From Phaseolus vulgaris (taxonomy: Eukaryota; Streptophyta; Magnoliopsida; Fabales; Fabaceae): 64,000 nucleotides of DNA. The number at the start of each line of letters is the position of its first letter. Position 1 is the stretch's first letter. Shown piece by piece: positions 36,092 to 46,750 of this stretch. The notes below the pieces were generated by a model. That model searched no databases. It was given only the letters and a program-made list of their open reading frames with translations, and was not told where the DNA came from. Both the position numbers and the translations under genes were made by a program. The stretch lies in assembly GCF_000499845.2 (NCBI RefSeq), contig NC_023756.2:46205947-46269946 (forward strand). Direction: 5' to 3'.

Positions 36092-37393
36092 TTGCAGTGT
36101 TTCAAATTTGCGCCTCCGGGCGCCAACTTCAAATGTGCAAGATATTAACCAAGTTTAAATAGTGTTCAAACTTGGTCCTTGTAACCACCTTGGTGAGCAT
36201 ATCTGCAAGATTCTCCATAGTGTGAATCTTCTGGAGAACAATCTCCTCTTCTTCGAGAATATCACGCACAAAGTGATAACGAACATCAATGTGCTTTGTC
36301 CGTGCATGAAAGACTTGATTCTTTGCTAAATGAATAACACTCTAACTGTCAGAATATAACTCAAGTTGTTTCTTACCAACTCCCAAGTCTTTAAGCAACC
36401 CATGAAGCCAAATTGCTTCCTTCACAGCCTTTGTAATCGCCATATACTCTGCCTCTGTCGTAGACAAAACTACCGTAGACTGCAAGGTAGACTTCCAACT
36501 AACTGACACTTTTGCTAAAGTGAACAAATAGCCAGTTGTAGACCGTCGCTTATCCAAATCACTTGCATAATCAGAATCACAATATCCAACTATGCATTGA
36601 CCAAGTGATTCATCTTGCTCAAATGTCAATCCAACATCTAAGGTATTTTGGAGGTACCGTAGAATCCATCTCACAGCTTGCCAATGACCCTTGCCCAGAT
36701 TATGCATGTACCTGCTAACAACACTCACAGCCTATGAAATATCTGGTCTTGTACACACCATTGCATACATCAAGCTTCCAACTGCATTTGCATATGGGAC
36801 TTTCGCCATGTATTCTCGTTCTTCACCAGTCGTTGGAGATAAACGGCTACTCAATTTCAGATGAGGAGCAAGTGGGGTACTTACAGGTTTTGTATCTTCG
36901 TGTATACCAAAACGTTGTAGTACCTTCTGCAAATATTGCTTCTGTGACAACCAAAGTTTTCCCCTCTCCCTGTCCCTGTTTATCTCCATGCCGAGAATCT
37001 TCTTGGCTTCCCTCAAATCCTTCATCTCGAACTCTTTACTCAACTGAGCCTTTAACCTGTCAATCTCAACTTGGCTCTTTGATACAATCAACATATCATC
37101 AACATATAAGAGTAAGTAAATGTAGGAACCATCTTCAAGTCTGCGCAAATACACACAGTGATCATATTTGCTTCTCTTGTACTTCTGATCCTTCATGAAC
37201 TTATCAAATCGTTTGTACCACTGTCTCAGAGATTGTTTCAGTCCGTACAACGATTTGCTAAGTTTACAAACCCAATCTTCTTTACCATCAACCTTGTATC
37301 CTTCTGGTTAAGTCATATAGATTTCCTCCTTCAAATCACCGTGTAGGAACGCGGTCTTTACATCAAGTTGAGCTAGCTCCAAATTCAACTGTG
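36092..37393 (-). pseudogene. Copia reverse transcriptase and RNase H, disrupted
   Basis: Residues MYGLKQSLRQWYKRFDKFM, LLLYVDDMLIVSKS (the YVDD catalytic site) and MKDLREAKKILGMEI mark the RT. VGYCDSDYASDLDKRRSTTGY and LSTTEAEYMAI mark RNase H. In-frame stops occur at 36732-36734 (within RPDIS/AVSV), after LYSDS near 36340, and near 37308 upstream of the KLSKSLYGLKQ block. C-terminal RNase H codons continue to about 36092 beyond the stop. No active enzyme can be made as it stands. Confidence 0.88.
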
Positions 37394-39085
37394 CTACCAA
37401 GGCCAACAAAATTCAAATGGAGGAATGTTTAACAACTGGAGAAAATACCTCATTATAACGAACAACTGGAGAAAATACCTCTGAGCAAAGCCTTTAGCAA
37501 CCAACCTTGCCTTGTAGCGATCATCTTCTTTATTAGGAAATCCTTCTTTCTTTGCAAATACCCATTTGCACCCAATTGCCTTCTTACCTTTTGGTAATTG
37601 TGCCAACTTCCACGTCTTGTTCTTCTTCAAAGACTGCATCTCCTCTTCCATCGCACCTGCCCAATTACCACTCTCTGAACTCATAATGGCTTCTGGGTAA
37701 GTGGATGGAATGTCATCAACAACTGGAAGTGCATAGGCAACCATATCCATGAAATGAGCAGGCTTCTGAATATCTCGTCTCTGTCTTCTAACTGCAATTG
37801 GCTCTGATTGTTGTTGAGATTCTTGGGTAGGAACCTCTTCCTCATCTGACTCTTCTTCTGCCATAGGAGAGTCACTTGTGGTATTTCGTGTTGGGATCAC
37901 CACTGTCGGCTCAAACTCCACCTGTTGCGGAGTACTATCAGCTCCTTCTGGATTTACTTTCTTTAACATGGCAGATTCATCAAAGGTAACATCCCTGCTG
38001 ATAATCGTCTTCTTTGCCTCTAGACACCACAAACGGTATCCCTTCACTCCAGGACTAAAGCCCATGAAAAGAGCTTTCATTGCCCGTGGATCCAACTTTG
38101 ATTCAATCACATGATAATATGCAATAGAACCAAAAACATGCAAAGAATCATAATTAGTTGCAGGTTTTCCAAACCATACCTCTAGCGAGGTTTTGCCATC
38201 TATAGCAGAAGATGGCAAACGATTGATGAGATGTTGAGCGTATGTCACAGCCTCAACCCAAAACTCTTTGTCTAACTCAGCATTAGACAACATACAACGA
38301 ACTTTCTCCACAAGTGTCTTGTTCATACGCTCCGACACCCCATTATGTTGTGGTGTTTTTCTAACAGTGAAGTGTCGAACTATGCCACAATCTTGACATA
38401 CCTTCAAGAACGGATCACTCTTGTATTCTCCTCCATTGTCTGTTCGGAGAACCTTAATCTTCCTTCCTGTCTGGTTTTCAACTTGAGCTTTCCACTTAAG
38501 GAAAATTTCAAGCACATCATTTTTGTTCTTCATAGTAAACACCCAAACTCTCATGGAAAAATCATCCACAAAAGTGACAAAATAATGCCTACCTCCGATT
38601 GACGGAGTCTTGGCAGGTCCCCACACATCTGAATGCACATAATCCAGAATACCCTTGGTATTGTGAATTGCAGTGCCAAACTTCACTCTTCGTTGTTTTC
38701 CCAGAACACAGTGCTCACAAAATTCAAGTTTGCAAGCCTTCGTACCTTTCAACAGTCCCTGCTTGGTAAGAATTTGCAAGGATTTCTCTCCAGCATGTCC
38801 CAACCTCATAAGCCACAACTTCGTTGCCTTGACATCCTTCTTAGTGCTAGAAGTTGCTACCGCCACTGTCCCCACCACTGTACTACCTTGATAGTAATAT
38901 AGATTGTTCTTCCTCACGCCTTTCAACATCACCAGTGCTCCTGAAGTTGCTTTAAGAATTCCATCTCGCATCGTCACAACTAGGCCTTTAGATTCTAAAG
39001 TCCCCAATGAGATGAGATTCTTCTTCAACTTTGGCACGTATCGTACATCCCGCAAAATTCTGGTGGATCCATCATGATTCCGCAA
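37394..39085 (-). pseudogene. Copia integrase and N-terminal RT segment
   Basis: An open frame of 563 codons holds GAG-pre-integrase (LWLMRLGHAGEKSL), the integrase core (DYVHSDVWGPAKTPS, LRTDNGGEYKSD, QHNGVSERMN) and the start of RT (WAGAMEEEMQSLKKNKTWKL, GCKWVFAKKEG). Its 3' end carries a local duplication of AACAACTGGAGAAAATACCT (plus strand about 37431-37480) that breaks the continuation into RT. It is separated from upstream gag by a stop near 39086. Confidence 0.88.
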
Positions 39086-40131
39086 CTAGATTGAACCTAT
39101 CCCAGCTATCTTACATGGATTATCATTACCCATGTAAACAACCCCGCCATCGAGTTCTTGAAATTCAAAGAACCATTCCTGAATGGGACACATATGATAG
39201 GTACAACCTGAATCCAATATCCACTCATCTGGATACGATGATGCTGAAAGCGAGACAATTAAAGAGATATCTGATTCCACACCATTTTTGCATTCTGCAA
39301 CATTTGCATCTTGTGGAGCCTTCCCTTTCTTCTGCAGTTTTGGATAGTCTTTCTTCCAATGTCCTTTCTCATGACAGAAAGCACACTCATCTTTGGCAAC
39401 GGCTCGACCTTTAGACTTAGACCTCCCTCTTCTCCCCTTTGTTTGGCTTTGCTGACGACCTCTTGCCACCAATGCTTCTTCTGATGTCGTTGATTTGGTT
39501 TTCATCTTATCCTGCTTTCTCAATTCATGACTATATAAAGAAGAACAAACAACATCTAACGACACATTCTCCTTCCCGTGAAGGAGTGTAGTCTCAAAAT
39601 GTTCAAATTCATCAGGAAGATATGATAACAACATCAAAGTCAAATCTTCATCGTCAAACTTCACATCTAAATTCAACAGGTCTGCTACTAATTGATTAAA
39701 CATAGTGATGTGCATTCATAGTAGTACCTTGTTGGTAGTCAAATTGGAACAACCTTTTCTTCATCAGGAGCTTGTTTTGACCACTCTTCTTCAGAAACTT
39801 GTTCCTTCCACAGTTTGTGTGCAGAAGTCTCGTTTTTTACAGCATACTTCTGCTCTTTGGACAGGTAGGATCGAATAGTTCTGCATGCCAACTGGTTGAT
39901 GATGCTCTAGTCTTTCTCCTCTACCTCTTCTGGTTTCTCTCATTCAATAACAATATCATTTCCCTGTTGAAAAAGAGAGTCCAAGACCTCTCCTTGCCAC
40001 ATGCCAAAATGTCCAGTGCCATCAAATATTTCCACCGCCAATTTCAAAGTGGACACCGGGAACCTCGACCATGATGACGAGGAGCCCGACACTCTGGATA
40101 CACCATTCACTTCTTCTTCTTGATTTGCCAT
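39086..40131 (-). pseudogene. Copia gag and protease segment, disrupted
   Basis: The frame opens at 40131 with MANQEEEVNGVSR and SWSRFPVSTLKLAVEIFDGT, typical of gag, then breaks near 39940 and resumes at 39715 with gag text containing a CCHC knuckle (CAFCHEKGHWKKDYPK, final Cys replaced by Tyr) and protease WILDSGCTYHMCPIQEWF. The Cys-to-Tyr change and frame breaks show decay. Confidence 0.85.
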
Positions 40132-40211
40132 TACAAACTCAAAATATAATATTCAATATTACAAATAATTTCAAACAACCCAAGGACGAACCTTCGGCTC
40201 TTGATACCACT

Positions 40212-40528
40212 TGTTGGGAAAAACGGGTAATTTTCCCACTAAAACAAAACCCTAACAGAGCTACCCGACAAATAATATTGAATGAATAAAGCGGAATAAT
40301 AAAAGAGATAAAGAGGAAAAAACACACCCAGAAATTGTTAACGGAGTTCGGCCTGTTTAGCCTAATCTCCGAGCACAACTGAAATAACCCGCTTTTATTA
40401 TTATGGGAGAAGATATTACAAATTGGGATATCTAACAGAAGGAGGAGAGTTTAATTTATAACCCTCAAAACTCCTTCCCAAAATATGAACCCACCGATGT
40501 GGAACTTGTGATTAAGCCAAAATCAACA
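40212..40528 (-). repeat. 5' LTR of the 35.7-40.5 kb copia element
   Basis: 317 bp, pairing with the LTR at 35714-36020. Adjacent internal sequence on the minus strand is AGTGGTATCAAGAGCC, the primer-binding site. Confidence 0.92.
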
Positions 40529-41727
40529 AATACAACAGAATACGATTACTTTAATCCTTAAAAAAAATCACATTCTCATAAAAAGATAAAATATTCTAAC
40601 AATTAAACAAAATATCATTTTTATTATATCACTCATACTTTAAAAATGGTTTCCTAAGTAATTTATAGGTCTTACATTAAGGAATTTATAATTACTTACA
40701 CGTTAATGAGTCAATAATTAAGTTAAACTTATGTAATGTCTAGGTGTTTGATTTAATTTATTCTATTAATATTTTTGTATTTTTTTTTCTTTTGATCCTA
40801 ATTTGAAAGTCGTAGAAAAACAATACATACAATATTTTCATATTTTTACTTATGAATTATAAATAAAAGAAACATACTTTTTTTATTCTGATGTTTTCTT
40901 TACAGAACTTTTTAGACCAATTAAGAAAAGAGTGTGTATGTGAAAAGATGATTTATGAATTTTGATAGACACTTGATGGTTATGTGAAATGTTTGAGAAA
41001 TTGTATGAGAGTTTATGAATTTTGTGTATCAATTTGAAATTTAAATTATATAGACCATTTTGTTATAACTAGCTTACCCTGTTATTTGTTTGTGTTTGTT
41101 TCTTTATCTGTGATGATCGTGTTGTACACGGGAGCATATGAGATTGCAAGTAATAGAGCTCCTAAATGAACAGCCGGAGGATGTGATAGTTTTAATTTGA
41201 ATGCTCTCTTTGTTTTTATAAATTTTTTTATGTATATATTAAAATCCCTACGAAAAGAGATAATTTTTTTAGATACAATTATGAGATATTTATATATATT
41301 CATATGTTAAGTAGATAGTGTTTGTTTTACTTTTATTTTATTATATATGAATAAAAATTATGAATGTTACATCTAACATATGATTTACCGAAATAAACTG
41401 AAGTTAATTAAATTAAATTAGTTTCCCGTATATTTTGCTTTTCAAGCAAAATACTAAGAAGAAAATGATGTCTTAACTTATTTTCTGAAAACCTAATTCA
41501 AAAATTAAACACATAAACCTAAACTAAGAGATATTCATATTTTCTGATCGGATTATAGTTTCGATAGAAAAATCCAATATATGCTAACAAAACAAAACAC
41601 AAGGAGTTTGAGATCTAAAAAAACCTTATACTCAAATCAAAATTGGATGAGTTCAAATTCATTAAAACTTTATTATCTTCTTCGTCTCGCACTTTAAAAG
41701 AAGAATAAAAAAAGAAAAATCACCTAT

Positions 41728-41762
<35 letters not shown>

Positions 41763-41770
41763 CGAGTCTA
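40529..41770. other. Intergenic AT-rich DNA with a (TA)n microsatellite
   Basis: No coding region or transposon domain was recognised. A TA dinucleotide run lies at about 41730-41758. Confidence 0.5.
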
Positions 41771-41774
41771 ATCA

Positions 41775-41900
41775 ACTATGATATTATTTGAGGGAGTAAT
41801 AAGAATAAAAAAAATAACAATTAAACAACGATGACAATGCATCCACGTTGAGACAAAGGTGTCATAGCCACCACCACAGTACAGAGATATAGCAAGTTGA
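41775..41900 (-). promoter_or_regulatory. Ghost of a lectin promoter without a gene
   Basis: On the plus strand, ATATTATTTGAGGGAGTAAT, AACAATTAAACAACGATG, CAATGCATCCACG and CACCACAGTACAG follow the same order as in the PHA-E promoter at 56999-57070 and beyond. No TATA, leader or coding part follows on its left. This looks like the distal promoter of a lost lectin unit. Confidence 0.6.
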
Positions 41901-42918
41901 GACAAAGGTACTGATAGAATTTAGGTGAGAGATGTCTTTTCATTTGAGGAAGACAACACCAGGAACATGTTTTTCCCTTAACACAGAAATTCACATTTAG
42001 TTTGAATTTTAGTTGTTATCAAAAGATATTTACAAAGGATTATTCAACACTTAAATAAAAATTCAATATTTAAATATAATAATAATGTAAAAATGTCTAT
42101 TTATAATACATGATTAATCATTTCATTTCAAATTTTGATTAAAACATGTATCATAATATATTATTTAATTTCTATATGATTTAAGTATCATTAATATACA
42201 TTTTAACTAATATATATCTTTAATACGTCATTAAATTATAGTGTGGAAATGGGTTTATTCGAATGTGATATGGTAGAAGAGAAAAGAAGTTTTCATCTAT
42301 CAAACTTTTCTGATTCCACGAGAACAACCTTCTCAGCTGCTGCTTGGGTAAAGGGGCAACGTGCTTTTCTACAATTACTTTAAGCTATTTACAATTCAAT
42401 ATATAATCTAACCAATTTTTAAGAAAATGGGGGCAATATTCTTACTTTTTATAAAACATTATGATATTTTTTAAAAGTATTTCGAATACGAAGAAATCAT
42501 ATTAATATATACGATTGATATAGTACTTTTTTATTCAAAGTGATTTGTGGGATTTGAATCATCAGAATTAAATATGATTAGAAAATGAAAAGAAAAGATT
42601 CAAATTAAAAGGAACCAGATACTGATTTATAATATATAACACTCTAAAACTAAAAATCACTTTTTCTAGTCTAGTTGTATATTATGGTAAGGAAACATCT
42701 CTCTTTCCTATAACACAATTGAAAAAATTTCATAGCATTTCATTAAATGTTATAAAAAGTAGTACCTAAATTGTATAAGAGAAGAACACACACAACACTG
42801 AATTAAAAATTTGTGACTCTTGAAAGAAACCATTTCCACGTATGCAAAAACAACGAATGAAGTGTGTAATAGTTTTTCTTACTTTTCTAGTCAAAGTAGC
42901 ATAGTTTAAATCTTTTTT
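41901..42918. other. Unassigned intergenic DNA
   Basis: AT-rich, no domain or repeat partner recognised by eye. Confidence 0.4.
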
Positions 42919-45725
42919 GTAAATGTGATGAGACATGCAAAGTGGTACTTAAAAGGCTAAACCTAAGTTTAATTAGAAATTTCCATTTCTAATTAAACTT
43001 AGGACCGGCCCAATTTGACCCTAGATGAGCGTAAGTTCTAGATGAATTAGCACATGGAAGCATTCTAGAATCTTACCTCACATGGGCTGAAAATAGGCGC
43101 CACTTTTCACATGTGCCAACACTTTGAATTTGGCTCTCATTTCATTTGTATTTGGCTCTTCAAATTCCAGCCCTCCAAGCCTATATAAGGAGGTGCTTGG
43201 TTCATGTTTTCACAAGATTATTTTGAGTAATGAAATGTTGCCAAATTGTGTTATTCTTACTCCCTTGCCTACAATCTCTTAGAATTTAGGTCTTAATCTT
43301 CCAAAACTGCACCTCAAAGAGAGTTGGCCGAACCTCTCTCACTTTCACACTCTTCATGCACCTCTAAGGCTTACACAACTCCTAGGAGAGCCTTATTTCA
43401 CCTCAATCCATGAATGCTTCCGCCAAAACCACCACAAAAACCGCAAGATGAAGAGCTCAAAGCCATCATTTGGTATCTAGAGCTATGGTCTTCAAGAGAT
43501 AAGTGTCTCTTTTCATTTTTCTGTTTGAGTTCTTCTTATTTTCATGTTGTTCATCTCTTGTTCATGTTGTCTTGCTGTTTTTACATTTTTAATTTGATTT
43601 AGATGTTGTTCTAAGCATTTCAATCGGTAGAAATTGTTCAAATTGTTCTTGAGCACCTTATTTTCAATTTTTGTGTAGGAATCTATGGTGAATTGTGTTG
43701 CTGTTTTGATTTTAGGTTACTTGAGTCTTGTTTGAATTTTTGTTCGGTGCATTATGATGTTCTTGAGTCATTTTATTTTCTGAATCTATATGTTTTGCCT
43801 AGTCATGTAATTCCTAGAATGTCAACAAACCTTAGTAGTACTTTTCTTGATTCATTTGTTTCTTGTTTTGATTTGAGTGTTTAATTTGAATTCTGACTTG
43901 ATTTGTTCCTTTGGTGCATTTTTCCTTTTAGTTTGAGTTCATATTGTATGATAGATCCATACAAATTCATATAACTTTCACTCCATTGTGTTTTTGAAGT
44001 TTCTCTTTCTATTTTTAATTCCAGAAATAGGATTCCTCTGTTTTTACAAATACTATACTGGCTATTTTGTGTTATGAAAATTAAATACGTTAAAAGAAAA
44101 TTCTGAGATTCTAGATTTCAGTGGTTTGATGTGTTAGAAAAAGAAGAAAAAAAGAATCAGTCGAAAAGACAAAATAGAAAAAAAAAAGATAAATCACACA
44201 AAAAAATGTTCATTCTGGCGCTAAAATTGACTGTAATTGGACAGTGATTTTGAAAAATTTATCACAATTAATTGGTGCATGTTTTTGGTGTGATTCCAGC
44301 GCCAAAAGTTTGCTAAGAGATTGAATCGTTTTTGGTTAAATTTTCAGAAGCAAATTCAAAATAGCCAACTCAACATAAATATTTTAAGTCATGCTTTATG
44401 AACCTTAATTTTCCAGTAGTGTTGTTTTGGTTTTTCAAATCAATTCTAGTGCCCATCTTTAGGTTCCTTTTGTGTGTCAACCTTTGTTAAGTGCCTATTT
44501 TTTTTATTTGCTTGTCCAATATCATTATGAACTCCTTCTAAGTTGTGTCATATCATTAATTCCTGTTTTTGTGGTACTTTTCAAATTTAATTTGTTTCTT
44601 GCTTTATTTTCTTGACCTCTAAAATTGTTGGTGGAAGAATTTCAATTGGTGCTTGCTAAGTGGAAATTGACTTTGTGGTAAGTCTAGCTCTACTTAGTAG
44701 GTACTGTTTTGAAGAATTTAATTGCTTAAATCATAAGAGGTTAAGGCAAGGAGCAACAACATACACAAATACCAAAAACCATACACTTTGAAGAGCACAA
44801 CAAAGAAGAGCAAGAACAAGCCAAAGGAGTGCATAGCTTAGAAAGCTGAAATTAAATTTGTGCAATTCAATTCCTTTTCATTTCTTAAGTTGTAATTACA
44901 TTTCACTTTTGCTAATTAGTGGTTAGACGGTGAGTGTGTCTTCAAATGCTCAAAGTGTCTAAGAAGCCTCACTTAGGAAGCGACTAGTTTAAAGCTTTGT
45001 AGATTAACAATTTCTAATTGTGTTAGCTAGATTGTTTTACGTTAATCCTTGTTTAGCTTTGCTTAAAATTGCTTACGTTTATCTTTTGTTTAAGCTTTGA
45101 TTAATTGCTTTATTTGTTAAATAGCTTTGCATTGTTTTTCCTTGCATAAAATTTGATTTTTCATTCCTCATTATGTTCTAAGTAATTTACTTAGAAAAAG
45201 AATTGTGTGAAGTTTTTTAGGGATAGTTTTTGACTAAGGCAAGACTTGGTACTTAAGAAGTCCTTAGTGACTCACCTCTCTTACCTGGAAAGCTACCTTC
45301 ACTAACTTTCCTCTTCTTTCTTGAAGTAAAACACTTTTAAACACAAAGTTTTAGTCATGTCTTCTCACTCCTCTAAATCTAATGAAAGTGATATGAAGTC
45401 CATTAAATCTCTTTTAAAACAACTTGCCAAGGACTTTCAATTACTTTCATATAGACAATTGGAGAATGATGCCAAAATTAATTAATTGACTAAAGCAAAG
45501 GATGAGAATTCTCAAAAATAAAAATAAAAAATACATTCTCATGCATCTAGTTCCAAAGATCATGATTCTCTTGGGGAGGGAAACCTTAGGATTAATGAGT
45601 TATCAACCACCTCCTAGGAGAAATAGAAGAAGAGAACAAGATAGCCCAAGAGAGGTTAGGGTAGACCTACTCCATTTTCATGGAAAAGAAGATGTAGAAG
45701 TATACCTAGATTGGGAAGATCTTTC
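42919..45725 (+). mobile_element. Ty3/gypsy-type LTR, leader and partial gag
   Basis: An LTR-like segment ends at CCATCA (43468), followed by TT and a primer-site-like TGGTATCTAGAGC at 43471-43483; TATATAAGG at 43181 is a plausible LTR TATA. Its left end is uncertain (about 42919-42960). A leader of about 1.9 kb leads to gag start MSSHSSKSNESD at 45358, and frame fragments near 45600-45720 read YQPPPRRNRRREQ and VDLLHFHGKEDVEVYLDWE, a gypsy gag signature. At about 45725 it joins lectin sequence. No pol, no second LTR. The LTR resembles the inverted one at 58831-59438. Confidence 0.75.
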
Positions 45726-45790
45726 TCCAGCTCCACTTTGGCAGAGAAGCACAAGGAAGAGGTCTAGGGAGAGTAACTTGAAGGAAGCCA
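45726..45790 (-). pseudogene. Remnant of an alpha-AI-type lectin gene
   Basis: Only about 65 bp of coding sequence remain. TCTTTCTCCAGCTCCACT (45723-45740) matches the middle of alpha-AI-1 at about 52916, then AGAGAAGCACAAGGAAGAGG matches the signal-peptide region. Most of the gene between these points is deleted. The leader CATGATCATGCATTCATGCA is that of alpha-AI-1 (MIMASS start), not of PHA (MNAYMASS). Confidence 0.8.
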
Positions 45791-46140
45791 TGATCATGCA
45801 TTCATGCATTAACCATCACTCTCTTCTCTATTTATACAACAACAAATTCAAAATCTTTCCAACTTTTTTCTTTCATTTTATTATTCAACACCAAATTAAC
45901 AATTATTAAACAACGATGCCAATGCATCCACGTCATCAAAAAAGTATATGAAATAATTAGTTTAAATTTAAATACATATTTATGGAGAGAAGCGGTTTGG
46001 CAGGTAGCAATGGGAAGTGAGAGGAGGTGCTGAGGTGGCCGTGTGCATGGCCAGTAGTGTCATAATGAGAAGAGGTGGGAGCTGAGGTGGCAGCATGCAT
46101 GGCCCAGTGATGTCATGTGGGGAATCAAAAATTCTAATTT
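45791..46140 (-). promoter_or_regulatory. Promoter of the destroyed alpha-AI-type gene
   Basis: TATAAATA lies on the minus strand of 45829-45836. Distal modules GCCAATGCATCCACGTCATC (45916) and GGTGGCAGCATGCATGG (46089) survive with a CATGCATG (RY) core. The promoter thus outlives its gene. Confidence 0.75.
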
Positions 46141-46680
46141 CATTTTCCCTTTTTTATTTAATGGTATATATTATAAAATTTTATATTCACCGTATTATTC
46201 TTATTTTTTTACTTTGTTGTAAACTACGATGACTATATTATACTACGTACATGAGTAAATGATCACACAGGTATGAGAGGATCTTGAGAATTTTAAAATG
46301 TTTTCTTAAAATTAATATTTTTTAAATATTTGTATTTCTGTAAGTTTTAATTATGTATTAGGAATATTTTTAAAAATTTTAAGTTTTTACAAAAATATGT
46401 ATAACATGTATTATTATAATTAGATTTATTTTTGTGTGTTATATTTAATGTTATCAAAGCATTTCATCTTTATGATAATCTGACGGTAGTGAGTTTATTG
46501 TGTTCTTCGTGTGTCTAAATTTTTTGTTTAATTCTAACTTCAAGACCTTGTTAAAAGTTTCTAATAATATGTTTAATAAAATTGTTTTCTTGAAATCTTG
46601 TTTGAGTGGTGAGGATACACACTAATGACTATAGAAAACCTAATTAGAATTATTATATTAAAAGTTTAAGTCTCTTATAT
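46141..46680. other. Unassigned AT-rich DNA before the second duplication copy
   Basis: Nothing recognised apart from AT-rich sequence. Confidence 0.4.
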
Positions 46681-46748
46681 TATTATTACAATTACAACTA
46701 AAACTTAATTAATTCCGAAAAGATCAGAAACAAGAAACAAAGAGATAA
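46681..46748. repeat. Inverted copy of the NIMIN-like gene 3' flank at the duplication edge
   Basis: The minus strand of this stretch reads TCTCTTTGTTT, an extra CTTGTTTCTGA, then TCTTTTCGGAATTAATTA and TTGTAATTGTAATAATA. This is the sequence at 18836-18890 in copy 1, but in opposite orientation, immediately before the direct duplication begins at 46751. Confidence 0.75.
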
Positions 46749-46750
46749 GG

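Larger units (their letters stand above)
35714..40528 (-). mobile_element. Near-complete Ty1/copia retrotransposon, inactivated
   Basis: The LTRs are 35714-36020 (3') and 40212-40528 (5'), both TG...CA (plus strand TGTTGGGAAAAACGGG to AAAATCAACA). Flanking 5-mers AATAT and AATAC give a target duplication with one mismatch. The primer site TGGTATCAAGAGCC lies next to the 5' LTR (minus strand of about 40195-40208). By hand the LTRs differ at 17 of about 307 aligned positions plus one 10-bp indel. Order on the minus strand is gag, protease, integrase, RT, RNase H, as in copia. Coding is broken by several stops, so the element is complete in outline but not autonomous. Confidence 0.95.
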
